Positions 25,125 to 34,089 of a stretch of DNA of 64,000 bases are shown piece by piece (within the stretch, counting starts at the first letter, position 1; every line of letters begins with the position of its first letter). Source of the stretch: Candidatus Epulonipiscium sp. Its GTDB lineage: Bacteria; Bacillota; Clostridia; Lachnospirales; Defluviitaleaceae. Below the pieces are notes generated by a model that saw nothing but the letters and a program-made list of their open reading frames with translations, did not search any database and was not told the DNA's origin. The stretch is from contig JAAYQR010000027.1 in the NCBI GenBank assembly GCA_012519205.1, forward strand, positions 142,546 to 206,545. Direction: 5' to 3'. A program made the position numbers and the translations under genes.

Positions 25125-27134
25125 ATGAAAGCTTTAATATTAAACTCAGGTTTAGGTAGAAGGATGGGAGAGTTAACAAGCGAACATCCTAAATGTATGA
25201 CTAAAATCTCTGAAAATGAAACAATCCTAAGCCGTCAATTAAAGCAGTTAGCAGATTGTAATATTACTGAAGTTATTATTACAACAGGTCCATTTGAGCA
25301 GACATTAATTAATTACTGTAAATCACTTAACTTGCCTTTAGAGTACACATTTGTAAATAATCCAATATATGATAAAACCAATTATATCTATTCCATTTAC
25401 CTAGCACGAGAGTATCTTACTGATGATTTGTTACTAATGCATGGTGACTTGATTTTTGATAATATAGTCCTTAACAAAGTAATTGAAAATAAAACAAGCT
25501 GTATGACAGTAAGCTCAACGCTTGAATTACCAGAAAAAGATTTTAAAGCAGTCATAAAAGAAGAAATAATAAAAAAGGTAGGGATTGAATTTTTTGATCA
25601 TGCAATGGCGGCTCAGCCTTTATATAAACTGTTAAAAAGGGATTGGCAAATATGGCTTGGGCGTATCATTTCTTTTTGTGAAAAAGGGCAAGTATCGTGC
25701 TATGCAGAAAACGCATTAAATGAAGTAACGAAACAGTGCCAAATACACCCACTAGATGTAAAAGATATGTTATGCAATGAAGTGGATCATTTAGAGGACC
25801 TTATAATTGTCAAAGAAAGACTAAAGGAGTTAAAGATGAAAACAGTATATATGAGTTTTAGTACGGACATTATCCATGGGGGGCATATTAAGATTATTAA
25901 TGAGGCTGCAAAGCTAGGACAAGTAATCATTGGTGTTTTATGTGACGAGGCAGTAGCTAGTTATAAGCGTTTTCCTATTCTATCATATAATGAACGGGAA
26001 GAAATAATTCGTAATATAAAAGGAGTATATAAAACAGTTCCACAAACTACCCTTAGTTATGCTGATAATCTTAGAGAATATAAGCCTGATTATGTGGTAC
26101 ACGGTGATGATTGGAAAACTGGTTTTCAAAGTGCTATTAGGGATGAAGTTATAGAAATTCTTAAAGAATTTGGTGGAGAGCTTGTAGAATTCCCTTATGC
26201 TAATGATGATACATATAAAATATTAGAACAGCAATCAAGAGCACAACTTTCTATCCCTGATATTAGACGTGGAAGGCTTAGAAAGCTTTTAGAAATGAAA
26301 AAGACAGTCAGTATTCTAGAGGCACATAGTGGAATCACGGGCTTAATTGCAGAAAATACAACAATCCTGCAAGATGGAAAGGCCTATCAGTTTGACGGTA
26401 TGTGGGTTTCTAGCCTTTGTGACTCAACTGCAAAAGGTAAACCAGATATTGAGCTTGTTGATATGTCCTCCCGTATGCGAACCATTGATGATATTATGGA
26501 AGTGACAACAAAGCCTATTATTCTTGATGGGGATACAGGGGGGCAAATAGAACACTTTGTTTATAACATCCGTACATTGGAACGAGTAGGGGTATCAGCT
26601 GTTATAATAGAAGATAAGACGGGACTTAAGAAAAACTCCCTATTTGGTAATGAAGTAGAGCAGACTCAAGATAGCATCGAAGGCTTTTGTGCAAAGATTA
26701 CTGCAGGTAAACGTGCCCTTAAAACAAAAGAATTTATGCTAATTGCTAGAATTGAAAGTTTAATATTAGAGCAGGGTATGGAGGATGCTTTAGAAAGGGC
26801 CTTCGCTTATGTAGCTGCAGGTGCGGATGGAATTATGATTCATTCCCGTAAAAAAGACCCAAGTGAGATTTTTGAATTTTGTCAGAAATTTAGGGGGCAA
26901 GATAAAACAACTCCACTTGTGGTTGTGCCAACATCCTTTAATGAGGTTACAGAAGAGGAATTTTCAGAACATGGAGTTAATATCATAATCTATGCAAACC
27001 AACTTACCAGAAGTGGATTCCCTGCAATGCAAGAAGTTGCAAAGACTATTTTGACACACCACAGGGCAAAAGAAGCCGATGATATGTGTATGTCCATTAA
27101 AGATATATTAACCTTAATACCAGAAGACTATTAA
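25125..27134 (+). CDS. Three-domain phosphonate enzyme: nucleotidyltransferase, cytidylyltransferase and PEP phosphomutase
   Basis: A 669-residue fusion. Residues 1-235 are a sugar-nucleotidyltransferase-fold domain (LNSGLGRRMGELTSEHPKCM) like PntC phosphonate cytidylyltransferases. Residues 238-375 are a TagD/RfaE-like cytidylyltransferase with the HxGH motif as IIHGGH. Residues 391-669 are PEP phosphomutase, with DGDTGG and the signature EDKTGLKKNS. The mutase makes phosphonopyruvate from PEP. One or both transferase domains should activate a phosphonate with CTP. Mutase fusions with a single cytidylyltransferase domain are known; two are unusual. An internal AAAGGAG and ATG at 25836 could start a second product. 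Confidence 0.88.
   Translation: MKALILNSGLGRRMGELTSEHPKCMTKISENETILSRQLKQLADCNITEVIITTGPFEQTLINYCKSLNLPLEYTFVNNPIYDKTNYIYSIYLAREYLTDDLLLMHGDLIFDNIVLNKVIENKTSCMTVSSTLELPEKDFKAVIKEEIIKKVGIEFFDHAMAAQPLYKLLKRDWQIWLGRIISFCEKGQVSCYAENALNEVTKQCQIHPLDVKDMLCNEVDHLEDLIIVKERLKELKMKTVYMSFSTDIIHGGHIKIINEAAKLGQVIIGVLCDEAVASYKRFPILSYNEREEIIRNIKGVYKTVPQTTLSYADNLREYKPDYVVHGDDWKTGFQSAIRDEVIEILKEFGGELVEFPYANDDTYKILEQQSRAQLSIPDIRRGRLRKLLEMKKTVSILEAHSGITGLIAENTTILQDGKAYQFDGMWVSSLCDSTAKGKPDIELVDMSSRMRTIDDIMEVTTKPIILDGDTGGQIEHFVYNIRTLERVGVSAVIIEDKTGLKKNSLFGNEVEQTQDSIEGFCAKITAGKRALKTKEFMLIARIESLILEQGMEDALERAFAYVAAGADGIMIHSRKKDPSEIFEFCQKFRGQDKTTPLVVVPTSFNEVTEEEFSEHGVNIIIYANQLTRSGFPAMQEVAKTILTHHRAKEADDMCMSIKDILTLIPEDY
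25824..25838 (+). promoter_or_regulatory. Internal ribosome binding site and ATG within the PEP mutase fusion
   Basis: AAAGGAGTTAAAGATG lies in frame at the junction of domain 1 and domain 2 (Met238). The sequence downstream equals a complete cytidylyltransferase/PEP mutase protein. It may be a relic of gene fusion or an active internal start. Confidence 0.5.
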
Positions 27135-27156
27135 TATCAGTAAGAAGGAGCAAACC

Positions 27157-28299
27157 ATGACTTACAAACCATTTTGTGATACTGAGATTACATTTTCTAA
27201 TAAAGGTGAGTTAATGCAAAAGATCATGTCGTTAGATGTGGCTAATGTAGTGTTAGTTATGAGTGAATCATCAGCACTAAGATGGAACATGACTGATTTT
27301 ATTAATAAGCTAAAGACAAGGTGTGAATCAATAGATGGTATATTTACATGGATAAAAACTGTCCCTGCCAATCCAACACAAAAAGATGTTATCGAATCCT
27401 TAAAACAAGTTGGGAATAGTAAGGTTGAGACAATCATTGCTTTTGGCGGTGGAAGTGGTATAGATCTAGCAAAAGGAATCAGTGCATTTTATAATATCGA
27501 AAAAAATGAAAACTATACAATAGATGAGATTACAGATAGCATAAAAAATAAGACATACCCAGGGGATGCACTAATCCATATTATTGCTGTCCCAACAACA
27601 GCAGGAACAGGATCAGAGGTTACCCAATGGGCTACAATATGGGATGAAAACGGAGATAGTAAGTTTTCCATTGATCATCCCATGCTTAAGCCTAGGCTAG
27701 CTATTATATCACCAGACTTAACACTGTCCGTACCTGCTGAAATGACACTTGCTACTGGACTTGACGCAATGTGCCAAGCTATAGAATCCTACTGGTCCAA
27801 GCATACAACACCCGTAGTTCAAGAAATTGCATATAGAGCTGTAGAGCTAGTGATACAACATCTAAGGCAAGCTGTAGAAGAACCAGATGATATTGTGGCT
27901 AGGGAGAGGCTCTGTAGGGCTTCGGTGTTGGCGGGACTAGCATTTTCGCAAACGAGAACAACAGCATGCCATTCCATATCTTACCCACTTACAATGCTAT
28001 ATAATGTACCACATGGACTAGCAGCATCTATTACTTTAGATGCAGTTGGTAAGATAAACAAAGGGCATTTTGCAAACGATGATCTGCTATTTGGATTATT
28101 TGAACAATATGGTGGCATTATGAATTGGATAGATAGTGTATGTGAAAGTGTCATAGAAATGAGGCTATCTGCATTTGGTATAAATGAAAGGGATATTGTA
28201 CTGATTATAGAAAAAGCATTTACAGGGGGTAGAATGGATAATAATCCTGTAGATTTAGGGAAGGACGATGTGGAAGAGATACTTAAATCTATTATGTAA
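27157..28299 (+). CDS. Iron-containing alcohol dehydrogenase, probable phosphonoacetaldehyde reductase (PhpC-like)
   Basis: A 380-residue group III alcohol dehydrogenase. NAD binding is by AFGGGSGIDLAKG (about 105-117) and VPTTAGTGSEVTQWATI (about 147-163). Metal-ligand histidines lie in HSISYPLTMLYNVPHGLAAS. PhpC-type members reduce phosphonoacetaldehyde to 2-hydroxyethylphosphonate. The substrate is assigned because the gene directly follows Ppd and the PEP mutase, and no 2-aminoethylphosphonate aminotransferase is present. The start follows AAGAAGGAG. Confidence 0.82.
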   Translation: MTYKPFCDTEITFSNKGELMQKIMSLDVANVVLVMSESSALRWNMTDFINKLKTRCESIDGIFTWIKTVPANPTQKDVIESLKQVGNSKVETIIAFGGGSGIDLAKGISAFYNIEKNENYTIDEITDSIKNKTYPGDALIHIIAVPTTAGTGSEVTQWATIWDENGDSKFSIDHPMLKPRLAIISPDLTLSVPAEMTLATGLDAMCQAIESYWSKHTTPVVQEIAYRAVELVIQHLRQAVEEPDDIVARERLCRASVLAGLAFSQTRTTACHSISYPLTMLYNVPHGLAASITLDAVGKINKGHFANDDLLFGLFEQYGGIMNWIDSVCESVIEMRLSAFGINERDIVLIIEKAFTGGRMDNNPVDLGKDDVEEILKSIM

Positions 28300-28375
28300 G
28301 TTATAGAACTAAGTTAATTAGACCTAACTTATAGATAGAGGGACAAGGGGACAGGTACCTCGTCTTATTAAGATT

Positions 28376-28416
28376 ACCTTGTACTAGGTACATAAATAAG
28401 CTACCTAGTACAAGGT
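28376..28416. terminator. Convergent hairpin between phosphonate genes and GH9 gene
   Basis: Perfect 14-bp arms (ACCTTGTACTAGGT / ACCTAGTACAAGGT) around a 13-base loop, between genes that converge. The T run is weak on both sides, so it may be a terminator or an interspersed palindrome. Confidence 0.6.
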
Positions 28417-28426
28417 TAATTCTATT

Positions 28427-30037
28427 TTAATCGAAGTATGCCGCCAAGAACAATGCTGGGGTATTCCAGTATATTGCAACTTCATTGGTTGAATAGGAAT
28501 CTTCGTGATCTGCAAAGCATTTAGCAGGGGGGAGTCCCATAAGATGATTCTTTGCATAATCATCATGCAATCCTTTGTTGGGGCCTCCTGACAGTAATCC
28601 AGGTACTGGTTTAGTTATCCCATCTGCTACGGACGGTCTATGATGGGGGTTGAGTATGGGCTTTGAGCCAAATCCAGTTATAAAGCATTGATTAAGGCTA
28701 TTTCTTCCCAACAAGTAATGAAGATGATTTTGTGCCCCGCTAACATAATCGCTATTAGGTTCTAGGATATTCGCAATGATCAGGTGCCTTCCTATGTTTG
28801 CTACTGTCATATTGCTTCCCCATAGGTATTCATCAGGTTCTAGACCAATGCCATATCCATCCCTAGAACATATACCAAGATATCGGTCAGCGGTACTAAT
28901 CCATTCATTTTTAATGTATGTATATATTTTTTTGTCCACTAGTTCAGGGGATGTGAGCAAATAGGTTAATTTTGCCATACCGCTAATATCTGCCCAGCCC
29001 AGCTCACACCCAATAGAAGAATAGCAATTTCTAAAAACCTGATGATACTTATCTTCCCCAGTTACCCTATACAACTGAGCTGCCGCCCAGGCAAGTTCGT
29101 CTATGATAACTTTATCTCCGTATTCTCCTGTCATAATCCCAGGAGGATTTTTATATTCTGTTAATGATTTTTTGTTTTGGAGGTACTCAAAGGCCCTCAA
29201 AGCTGCTGCAAGACATTGGTTCGAAAAGTCGGGATCAAAGGTGCTGTAGGTGTCATATGCCATCGCCATAACTGCAGCAAAATCCCCAGTGGCACTATCA
29301 GAAATAGGAGAAAATATTAGTTTGGGCACATACCCACAAGGCATCATATCAAGATCAACGAATTTGGCAGTTGTCAGTTTATGATAAACGCCTCCACTAT
29401 CTTTATCCTGCATTTTTAAAAGCCATTCTAATTCATATCTACATTCATTGAGTATATCGGGAACAGCATTTCCGCTTTCTGGGATATTTATCACGTCTTT
29501 TATTTTTTCTGGAAAAAGTCTATACGTTATCATAAGATCCGCAGCAGATAAGGCGCCGGGCACTGTATATCTTCCATAGTCCCCGGCATCGTGCCAGCCC
29601 CCTGTGGCACATATTGTTTTGTCTTTGTGACCATATACTATACCGTCTACCAAATGGCATGCCTCATGTTTCCACTTTCCAGCATGTTTTTCTTCTAGTT
29701 CCATGCCGCACCTTTGAAAGTATAGGCCTTTAAGGAGAGCCTTTTTAACCTCTGTATACACCTTATCACCAATTTCAAAAGGATAGGATTTGCCAGATGT
29801 AGGGATCAAAACATAATAGCTTCCATGTTTTTCTAAGGAAGAAAAATCTCCTTTATATATTTTATCTTTACTGGAAGGATCCAACTCACCTGCCGATAAT
29901 ATACCTTCATATACGGTTTCATTATTTTTTTCATTGACGATATAAAAGGTTCCATCCATTTCACTGCATATTACGACCTTTTTATCCTTTGGCCTATAAC
30001 CTAACTGGTTAATATGTATCCTTTGATTGATATCCAT
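28427..30037 (-). CDS. Glycoside hydrolase family 9 enzyme, no signal peptide
   Basis: A 536-residue protein with an N-terminal immunoglobulin-like CelD_N domain (about 1-95, beginning IHINQLGYRPKDKKVVI) and a GH9 catalytic domain. The nucleophile-activating aspartates are D150 and D153 in TGGWHDAGDYGRY. The C-terminal NEVAIYWN carries the catalytic acid, E519. GH9 members are mostly endoglucanases, but cytosolic ones act on cello- or chito-oligosaccharides. With no signal peptide or carbohydrate-binding module, an intracellular exo-acting role is likely. It is the only minus-strand gene in the exopolysaccharide locus. Confidence 0.87.
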   Translation of the reverse strand: MDINQRIHINQLGYRPKDKKVVICSEMDGTFYIVNEKNNETVYEGILSAGELDPSSKDKIYKGDFSSLEKHGSYYVLIPTSGKSYPFEIGDKVYTEVKKALLKGLYFQRCGMELEEKHAGKWKHEACHLVDGIVYGHKDKTICATGGWHDAGDYGRYTVPGALSAADLMITYRLFPEKIKDVINIPESGNAVPDILNECRYELEWLLKMQDKDSGGVYHKLTTAKFVDLDMMPCGYVPKLIFSPISDSATGDFAAVMAMAYDTYSTFDPDFSNQCLAAALRAFEYLQNKKSLTEYKNPPGIMTGEYGDKVIIDELAWAAAQLYRVTGEDKYHQVFRNCYSSIGCELGWADISGMAKLTYLLTSPELVDKKIYTYIKNEWISTADRYLGICSRDGYGIGLEPDEYLWGSNMTVANIGRHLIIANILEPNSDYVSGAQNHLHYLLGRNSLNQCFITGFGSKPILNPHHRPSVADGITKPVPGLLSGGPNKGLHDDYAKNHLMGLPPAKCFADHEDSYSTNEVAIYWNTPALFLAAYFD

Positions 30038-30198
30038 AGCCCTTTCCTCCTGTTTTATATGATGTTCTTATATTATATCATCTCCAAAGAAAAATAGAGT
30101 ATCAATACTTATAGATTAGAAAAAATTTGCTCATAATAATTTTGTATGATAAAATGTGATGAATGCTAGAACAAATTAAAATTATAATGAGGAATTTT

Positions 30199-32703
30199 AT
30201 GAAAAATAGGATAGAAAGTTTTATTCATGTGGTTTTGATTTTATTATTGCCCTTTATGTTTTATATTCATGTATCAGGAAGTCCCGTAAACATATCTCTT
30301 GGAGATATTTTTTTCCCTTTGGCTGGATTATTAGTTATCATTCACTTTAAAAGGCTATTAGATAAAAAAAGATGGCTCTATATTTTTTATTTTTTGGGGC
30401 TTATTTTAAGCTTATTTTTATCCCATGTTTTTGTTCAAAGAAATGAAGGTATTTTATCCATACCTTATATGGGTATGATTATGGAGATTGTTAAGACTGC
30501 CATTGTCGGTGGGTATTTCTATATAGCTTATATGTTCATAAAGGATTCAAGAAAGTATCAATTAGCCTTATACACTTTATCCATAGGAAGTATTCCTGTG
30601 GGTATTATTGCTATGGGCGCATATATTTCTCATTTGTTAGAAAAACCTTTTTTTATTAAAACTTTTGCGCTGGAGGGGTATAGCGGCAGAGTTGTGGGGA
30701 CCTTCGAAGATCCTAATTTATATGCTTTTTATCTTATTATGATTTTTTATATTAGTTTATGGAATTCTAGAATTATCCGTAATAAATTGGCATCATTTGG
30801 TATGATTTTAATTAGTGGTTTTTCTGTTATTCTTCTTGTTATGACTATGTCTAGGAGTGGCTGGGTGGCTTTTGGACTTTCTTTAGTTATATTTGTATTG
30901 ATTAATATAAAGCATATAACTAAGCAGTCCATAGGGGCTGTTTTGGTTATTTTATGTATTGTTTTTATAGGTGTTCATATAGATTACTCCATCCATGGGG
31001 GTAAGATTGTTAAGACGGTAATGGATAGGGTTGAAAATTCCCTTATGCAAGGGGAAGAGGTGGATAGATTTCAGTTAACCAAGGCAGCCCTTAAGATGGG
31101 GAATGATAACTTTTTATTTGGAATAGGGAAGGGGAATTTCCCCCTTAATTCTTATATTTATTTGGGAGAAGATAATGTAAATTATAAAAACCAATATATT
31201 CCCCATAATACTTTGGTGGGAACTTATGCTCAGCAGGGTATTGTTGGACTAGTTATTTTTTTGATTTTGCCCTTATATATTTTGTATAAGATGTTTAAGT
31301 CAAAGCGAAAGCAAAATCTATATATGTTCCCGTTACTTATAGGATTTTTGGTGCAGTCTTTTGCCATTAATGTCGAGAATGTTAGGTTTGTATGGTTTTT
31401 ATTAGGATTACTATTAGCCGGTACGGAATTAGATAAGGATATAGAAATTAACGAATCCAAAAAAAGGCAGGGAAGAAGTTACTGGATTGGTCTAGTAATA
31501 TTATCGGCCATCCTGATTGCTCTATATATAAATGCTGCTAGATATATATATGTTAATATAGCTGCCTATAGGGGAAATATTATTGAGAAAACGGTATCAG
31601 TGCCGCAAAGGGGAATATATACCCTGTCCTTTGATATACAGACCAATGAGGAGTTAAGCAGGGTTGAAGTATACGAGAGTGGTAAATTATTAAAAAATAT
31701 GGAGTTCAAATTGGCTTATGGTAAGGTAGAGGAGGATATTGCCCTTGATAAGGGAGCCACCATTAGATTTGTAACTAATGATGAAGGCTGGATGAAGATA
31801 CGAAATCCTTATCTTATTAAGGGGAGCAACATCCTTCCTCTTTACTCTTATCCCTTAGTACCTGGATTTGTTCAGAAATTTATGATGGAAAGGGATTTAC
31901 TAGTCTATGTTAAAGAGCTAAGCTTTAAGCAGGATATAGATATTGCTGGGGAAAATCCATTTAAACCGTTTGGGGTAGAGGGATTTACGGTAAAAAGATA
32001 TTCGAATCTTAGTTCTATATTCGGATCTCAGATTTTATATAAAGAAGAAATAGACTCTAGGTATCATTTGCAATTAAATCTTCAATACGATTCTATTTCT
32101 AAATTGCTACCAGGGGAATCTCAGCGAAATAATATATCCCATGCCATTGCCGCATATCCTAAGGATTGGAGCTGGGAAATAGGAGAAATCTATAGCATCC
32201 ATGGACCAAGAATATTAACCAACATGGATTTTAAGCTTTATGGTCGTTTTTATGATATTGATAATAAGCTCTATCCCGATGAAAGATACTTTGAAATCCC
32301 ATTTGAAGTAATAAAAGAGGAGCAGGAGATTCTAAATCTAGGAGAAGATCAGTGGATTAATATTCGATACAGTAAAAATGAAGAAAATCAGATTGTTATG
32401 TCCTATAATAGCTGGATTGAAAGTAAAAGATACAACCTAGAACCGGGGAAGTATAATATTTCAATAAGGGCTCAGGGTTCTTTATTAGAAGGAGAATACT
32501 CTAAATTACGCATTAGAGATAGTTATCTTAAGGAAATAGCTGTAATAGACTTAGGTGATACTAATAAGGTTTATTCTATCCCTTACAAGGTAGATGAAAA
32601 GGAAGAAGGAATTAGCTTTATTCTAGAATTAATTAATTATGATACTAAAGAGGATATAGGAGATAGACGGGTTTTCTTGGAGGATTGGATAAGAGTTGAG
32701 TAG
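30199..32703 (+). CDS. O-antigen ligase/polymerase-like membrane protein with large C-terminal domain
   Basis: About 834 residues. The first 430 residues are a polytopic membrane domain of the Wzy_C/O-antigen ligase family, with SRSGWVAFGLSLVI and the extracellular PHNTLVGTYAQQGIVGLVIF. After another transmembrane helix (about 435-455) comes an extracellular region of about 375 residues with beta-rich character that I do not recognise. The ATG at 30199 follows ATGAGGA; an in-frame ATG at 30163 lacks a good site. It is the second polymerase-type gene of the locus, alongside the EpsG-like protein at 20267. Confidence 0.75.
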   Translation: MKNRIESFIHVVLILLLPFMFYIHVSGSPVNISLGDIFFPLAGLLVIIHFKRLLDKKRWLYIFYFLGLILSLFLSHVFVQRNEGILSIPYMGMIMEIVKTAIVGGYFYIAYMFIKDSRKYQLALYTLSIGSIPVGIIAMGAYISHLLEKPFFIKTFALEGYSGRVVGTFEDPNLYAFYLIMIFYISLWNSRIIRNKLASFGMILISGFSVILLVMTMSRSGWVAFGLSLVIFVLINIKHITKQSIGAVLVILCIVFIGVHIDYSIHGGKIVKTVMDRVENSLMQGEEVDRFQLTKAALKMGNDNFLFGIGKGNFPLNSYIYLGEDNVNYKNQYIPHNTLVGTYAQQGIVGLVIFLILPLYILYKMFKSKRKQNLYMFPLLIGFLVQSFAINVENVRFVWFLLGLLLAGTELDKDIEINESKKRQGRSYWIGLVILSAILIALYINAARYIYVNIAAYRGNIIEKTVSVPQRGIYTLSFDIQTNEELSRVEVYESGKLLKNMEFKLAYGKVEEDIALDKGATIRFVTNDEGWMKIRNPYLIKGSNILPLYSYPLVPGFVQKFMMERDLLVYVKELSFKQDIDIAGENPFKPFGVEGFTVKRYSNLSSIFGSQILYKEEIDSRYHLQLNLQYDSISKLLPGESQRNNISHAIAAYPKDWSWEIGEIYSIHGPRILTNMDFKLYGRFYDIDNKLYPDERYFEIPFEVIKEEQEILNLGEDQWINIRYSKNEENQIVMSYNSWIESKRYNLEPGKYNISIRAQGSLLEGEYSKLRIRDSYLKEIAVIDLGDTNKVYSIPYKVDEKEEGISFILELINYDTKEDIGDRRVFLEDWIRVE

Positions 32704-32744
32704 GGTGAAAGGTTCTTTATTCCACAATGATAGGAGTGGGGATA

Positions 32745-33863
32745 ATGAAGAAAGTTCTTATGATTGCCAGTGTTGATTTCCATTTTACAGCCTTTCATAT
32801 ACCTTATATAGAGTATATGAAAAACCGTGGTATTAAGGTGCATATAGCTGCAAAGTCCGGGGAAAGAACTCGGGATTTGGAAGCCTTGGGGGTTGTTTTT
32901 CATAATATTGATTTTGTTAGAAGTCCCTATTCACCTAAGTTGATTACTGCCTATTTTCAGTTAAAGGATTTAATGTCTAAGGAATCCTATGATTTGGTCC
33001 ATGTGCATACTCCGGTGGCTGCTTTTTTAGGCAGACTTGCCGCCAAAAAGACTGGTACAAGACCTGTTATTTATACTGCCCACGGGTTTCATTTTTATAA
33101 AGGGGCATCCCTATTTAATTGGCTTATATATTATCCTATGGAAAAAATAGCCGCTAGATGGACGGATGGCCTTATTCTTATCAATGGGGAGGATTATAAT
33201 AGGGCAAAGGATTTCCCCCTTAGGGATAAAGAAGGTTGCTTTTATGTTAATGGAGTGGGGGTTCCTGTAGATAAGTATGGTCCCCCTAAGGATTTAGACA
33301 AATCCCATCATAAAGAAAAATTAGGCTTTAGAAAGGAAGATAAATTACTTCTTTGTATAGGGGAGTTTACAAAAAATAAAAACCAGAAACAGATTATAGA
33401 TGCCATGGCAAGGGTAGAAGACAAAAACATTCATCTACTTTTTGTAGGGGATGGGGAGTTGATGGCGGAGCTTAAGAGTTATGTCTTAAATCTTAACCTG
33501 TCAGATAATATTCATTTCCTAGGATATAGGAGGGATATCCCTGAGATTTTGCATATAAGTGATGCTTTTATCCTGACCTCTAGAAGAGAGGGCCTACCTA
33601 GAGCTATGATGGAAGCCATGGTGGGGGGGCTTCCAATTATAACAACGGATATTAGGGGAAATAGGGATTTGGTACAAGGTGGAACTAATGGATTACTTAT
33701 TCATATAGATGATATTGAGGAAACGACCAAGGCCATAAAAAGACTAATGGAAGATGAGAAGTTAAGGATGGATATGGGAAATAAGTCACAGATTATTATT
33801 AGGGACTTTTCCGTAGATGCCATTATTGGGAAAATGAAGGAGATTTATGAAAGGTATATTTAG
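32745..33863 (+). CDS. Family 4 (GT-B) glycosyltransferase
   Basis: A 372-residue enzyme like EpsD and other WfgS-type transferases. It begins KKVLMIASVDFHFTAFHIPY and has VHVHTPVAAFLGRLAAKK (about 87-104) and VIYTAHGFHFYKG. The donor site is FILTSRREGLPRAMMEAM (about 275-292). The ATG at 32745 follows GGAGTGGGGATA. It would add a sugar on the cytoplasmic face to the lipid-linked repeat. Confidence 0.88.
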   Translation: MKKVLMIASVDFHFTAFHIPYIEYMKNRGIKVHIAAKSGERTRDLEALGVVFHNIDFVRSPYSPKLITAYFQLKDLMSKESYDLVHVHTPVAAFLGRLAAKKTGTRPVIYTAHGFHFYKGASLFNWLIYYPMEKIAARWTDGLILINGEDYNRAKDFPLRDKEGCFYVNGVGVPVDKYGPPKDLDKSHHKEKLGFRKEDKLLLCIGEFTKNKNQKQIIDAMARVEDKNIHLLFVGDGELMAELKSYVLNLNLSDNIHFLGYRRDIPEILHISDAFILTSRREGLPRAMMEAMVGGLPIITTDIRGNRDLVQGGTNGLLIHIDDIEETTKAIKRLMEDEKLRMDMGNKSQIIIRDFSVDAIIGKMKEIYERYI

Positions 33864-34089
33864 ACCTTTATGCTGTTTCTATTGACTATGGCCGGGTGTG
33901 CTTAGCGGGGAATCTAATCCTTCAGCGCCAACCTTAAGGTTTTTAAATATTAGTTCCCCAAAAATAATATATCCATTTATAACATAAAATACGGTACCAG
34001 GGATAAGGTTATAAGGTTATTGGAAATTGACTTTCTTCTCTTAAAGGGGTATTATATTTTTGTAGATTTTTGTAGAGAGGATGTCTTAA
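33864..34089. other. Intergenic spacer with imperfect stem
   Basis: A 226-base gap. A weak pairing joins GGGGAA near 33910 with TTCCCC near 33957. I see no recognised riboswitch or gene. It is probably the leader of the dehydratase gene. Confidence 0.35.

Noticed and set aside
33864..34089. Cyclic-di-GMP riboswitch before the dehydratase
   Set aside because: Short GCCGGG and TAGCGGGG pieces are suggestive, but the conserved core and stems are missing.
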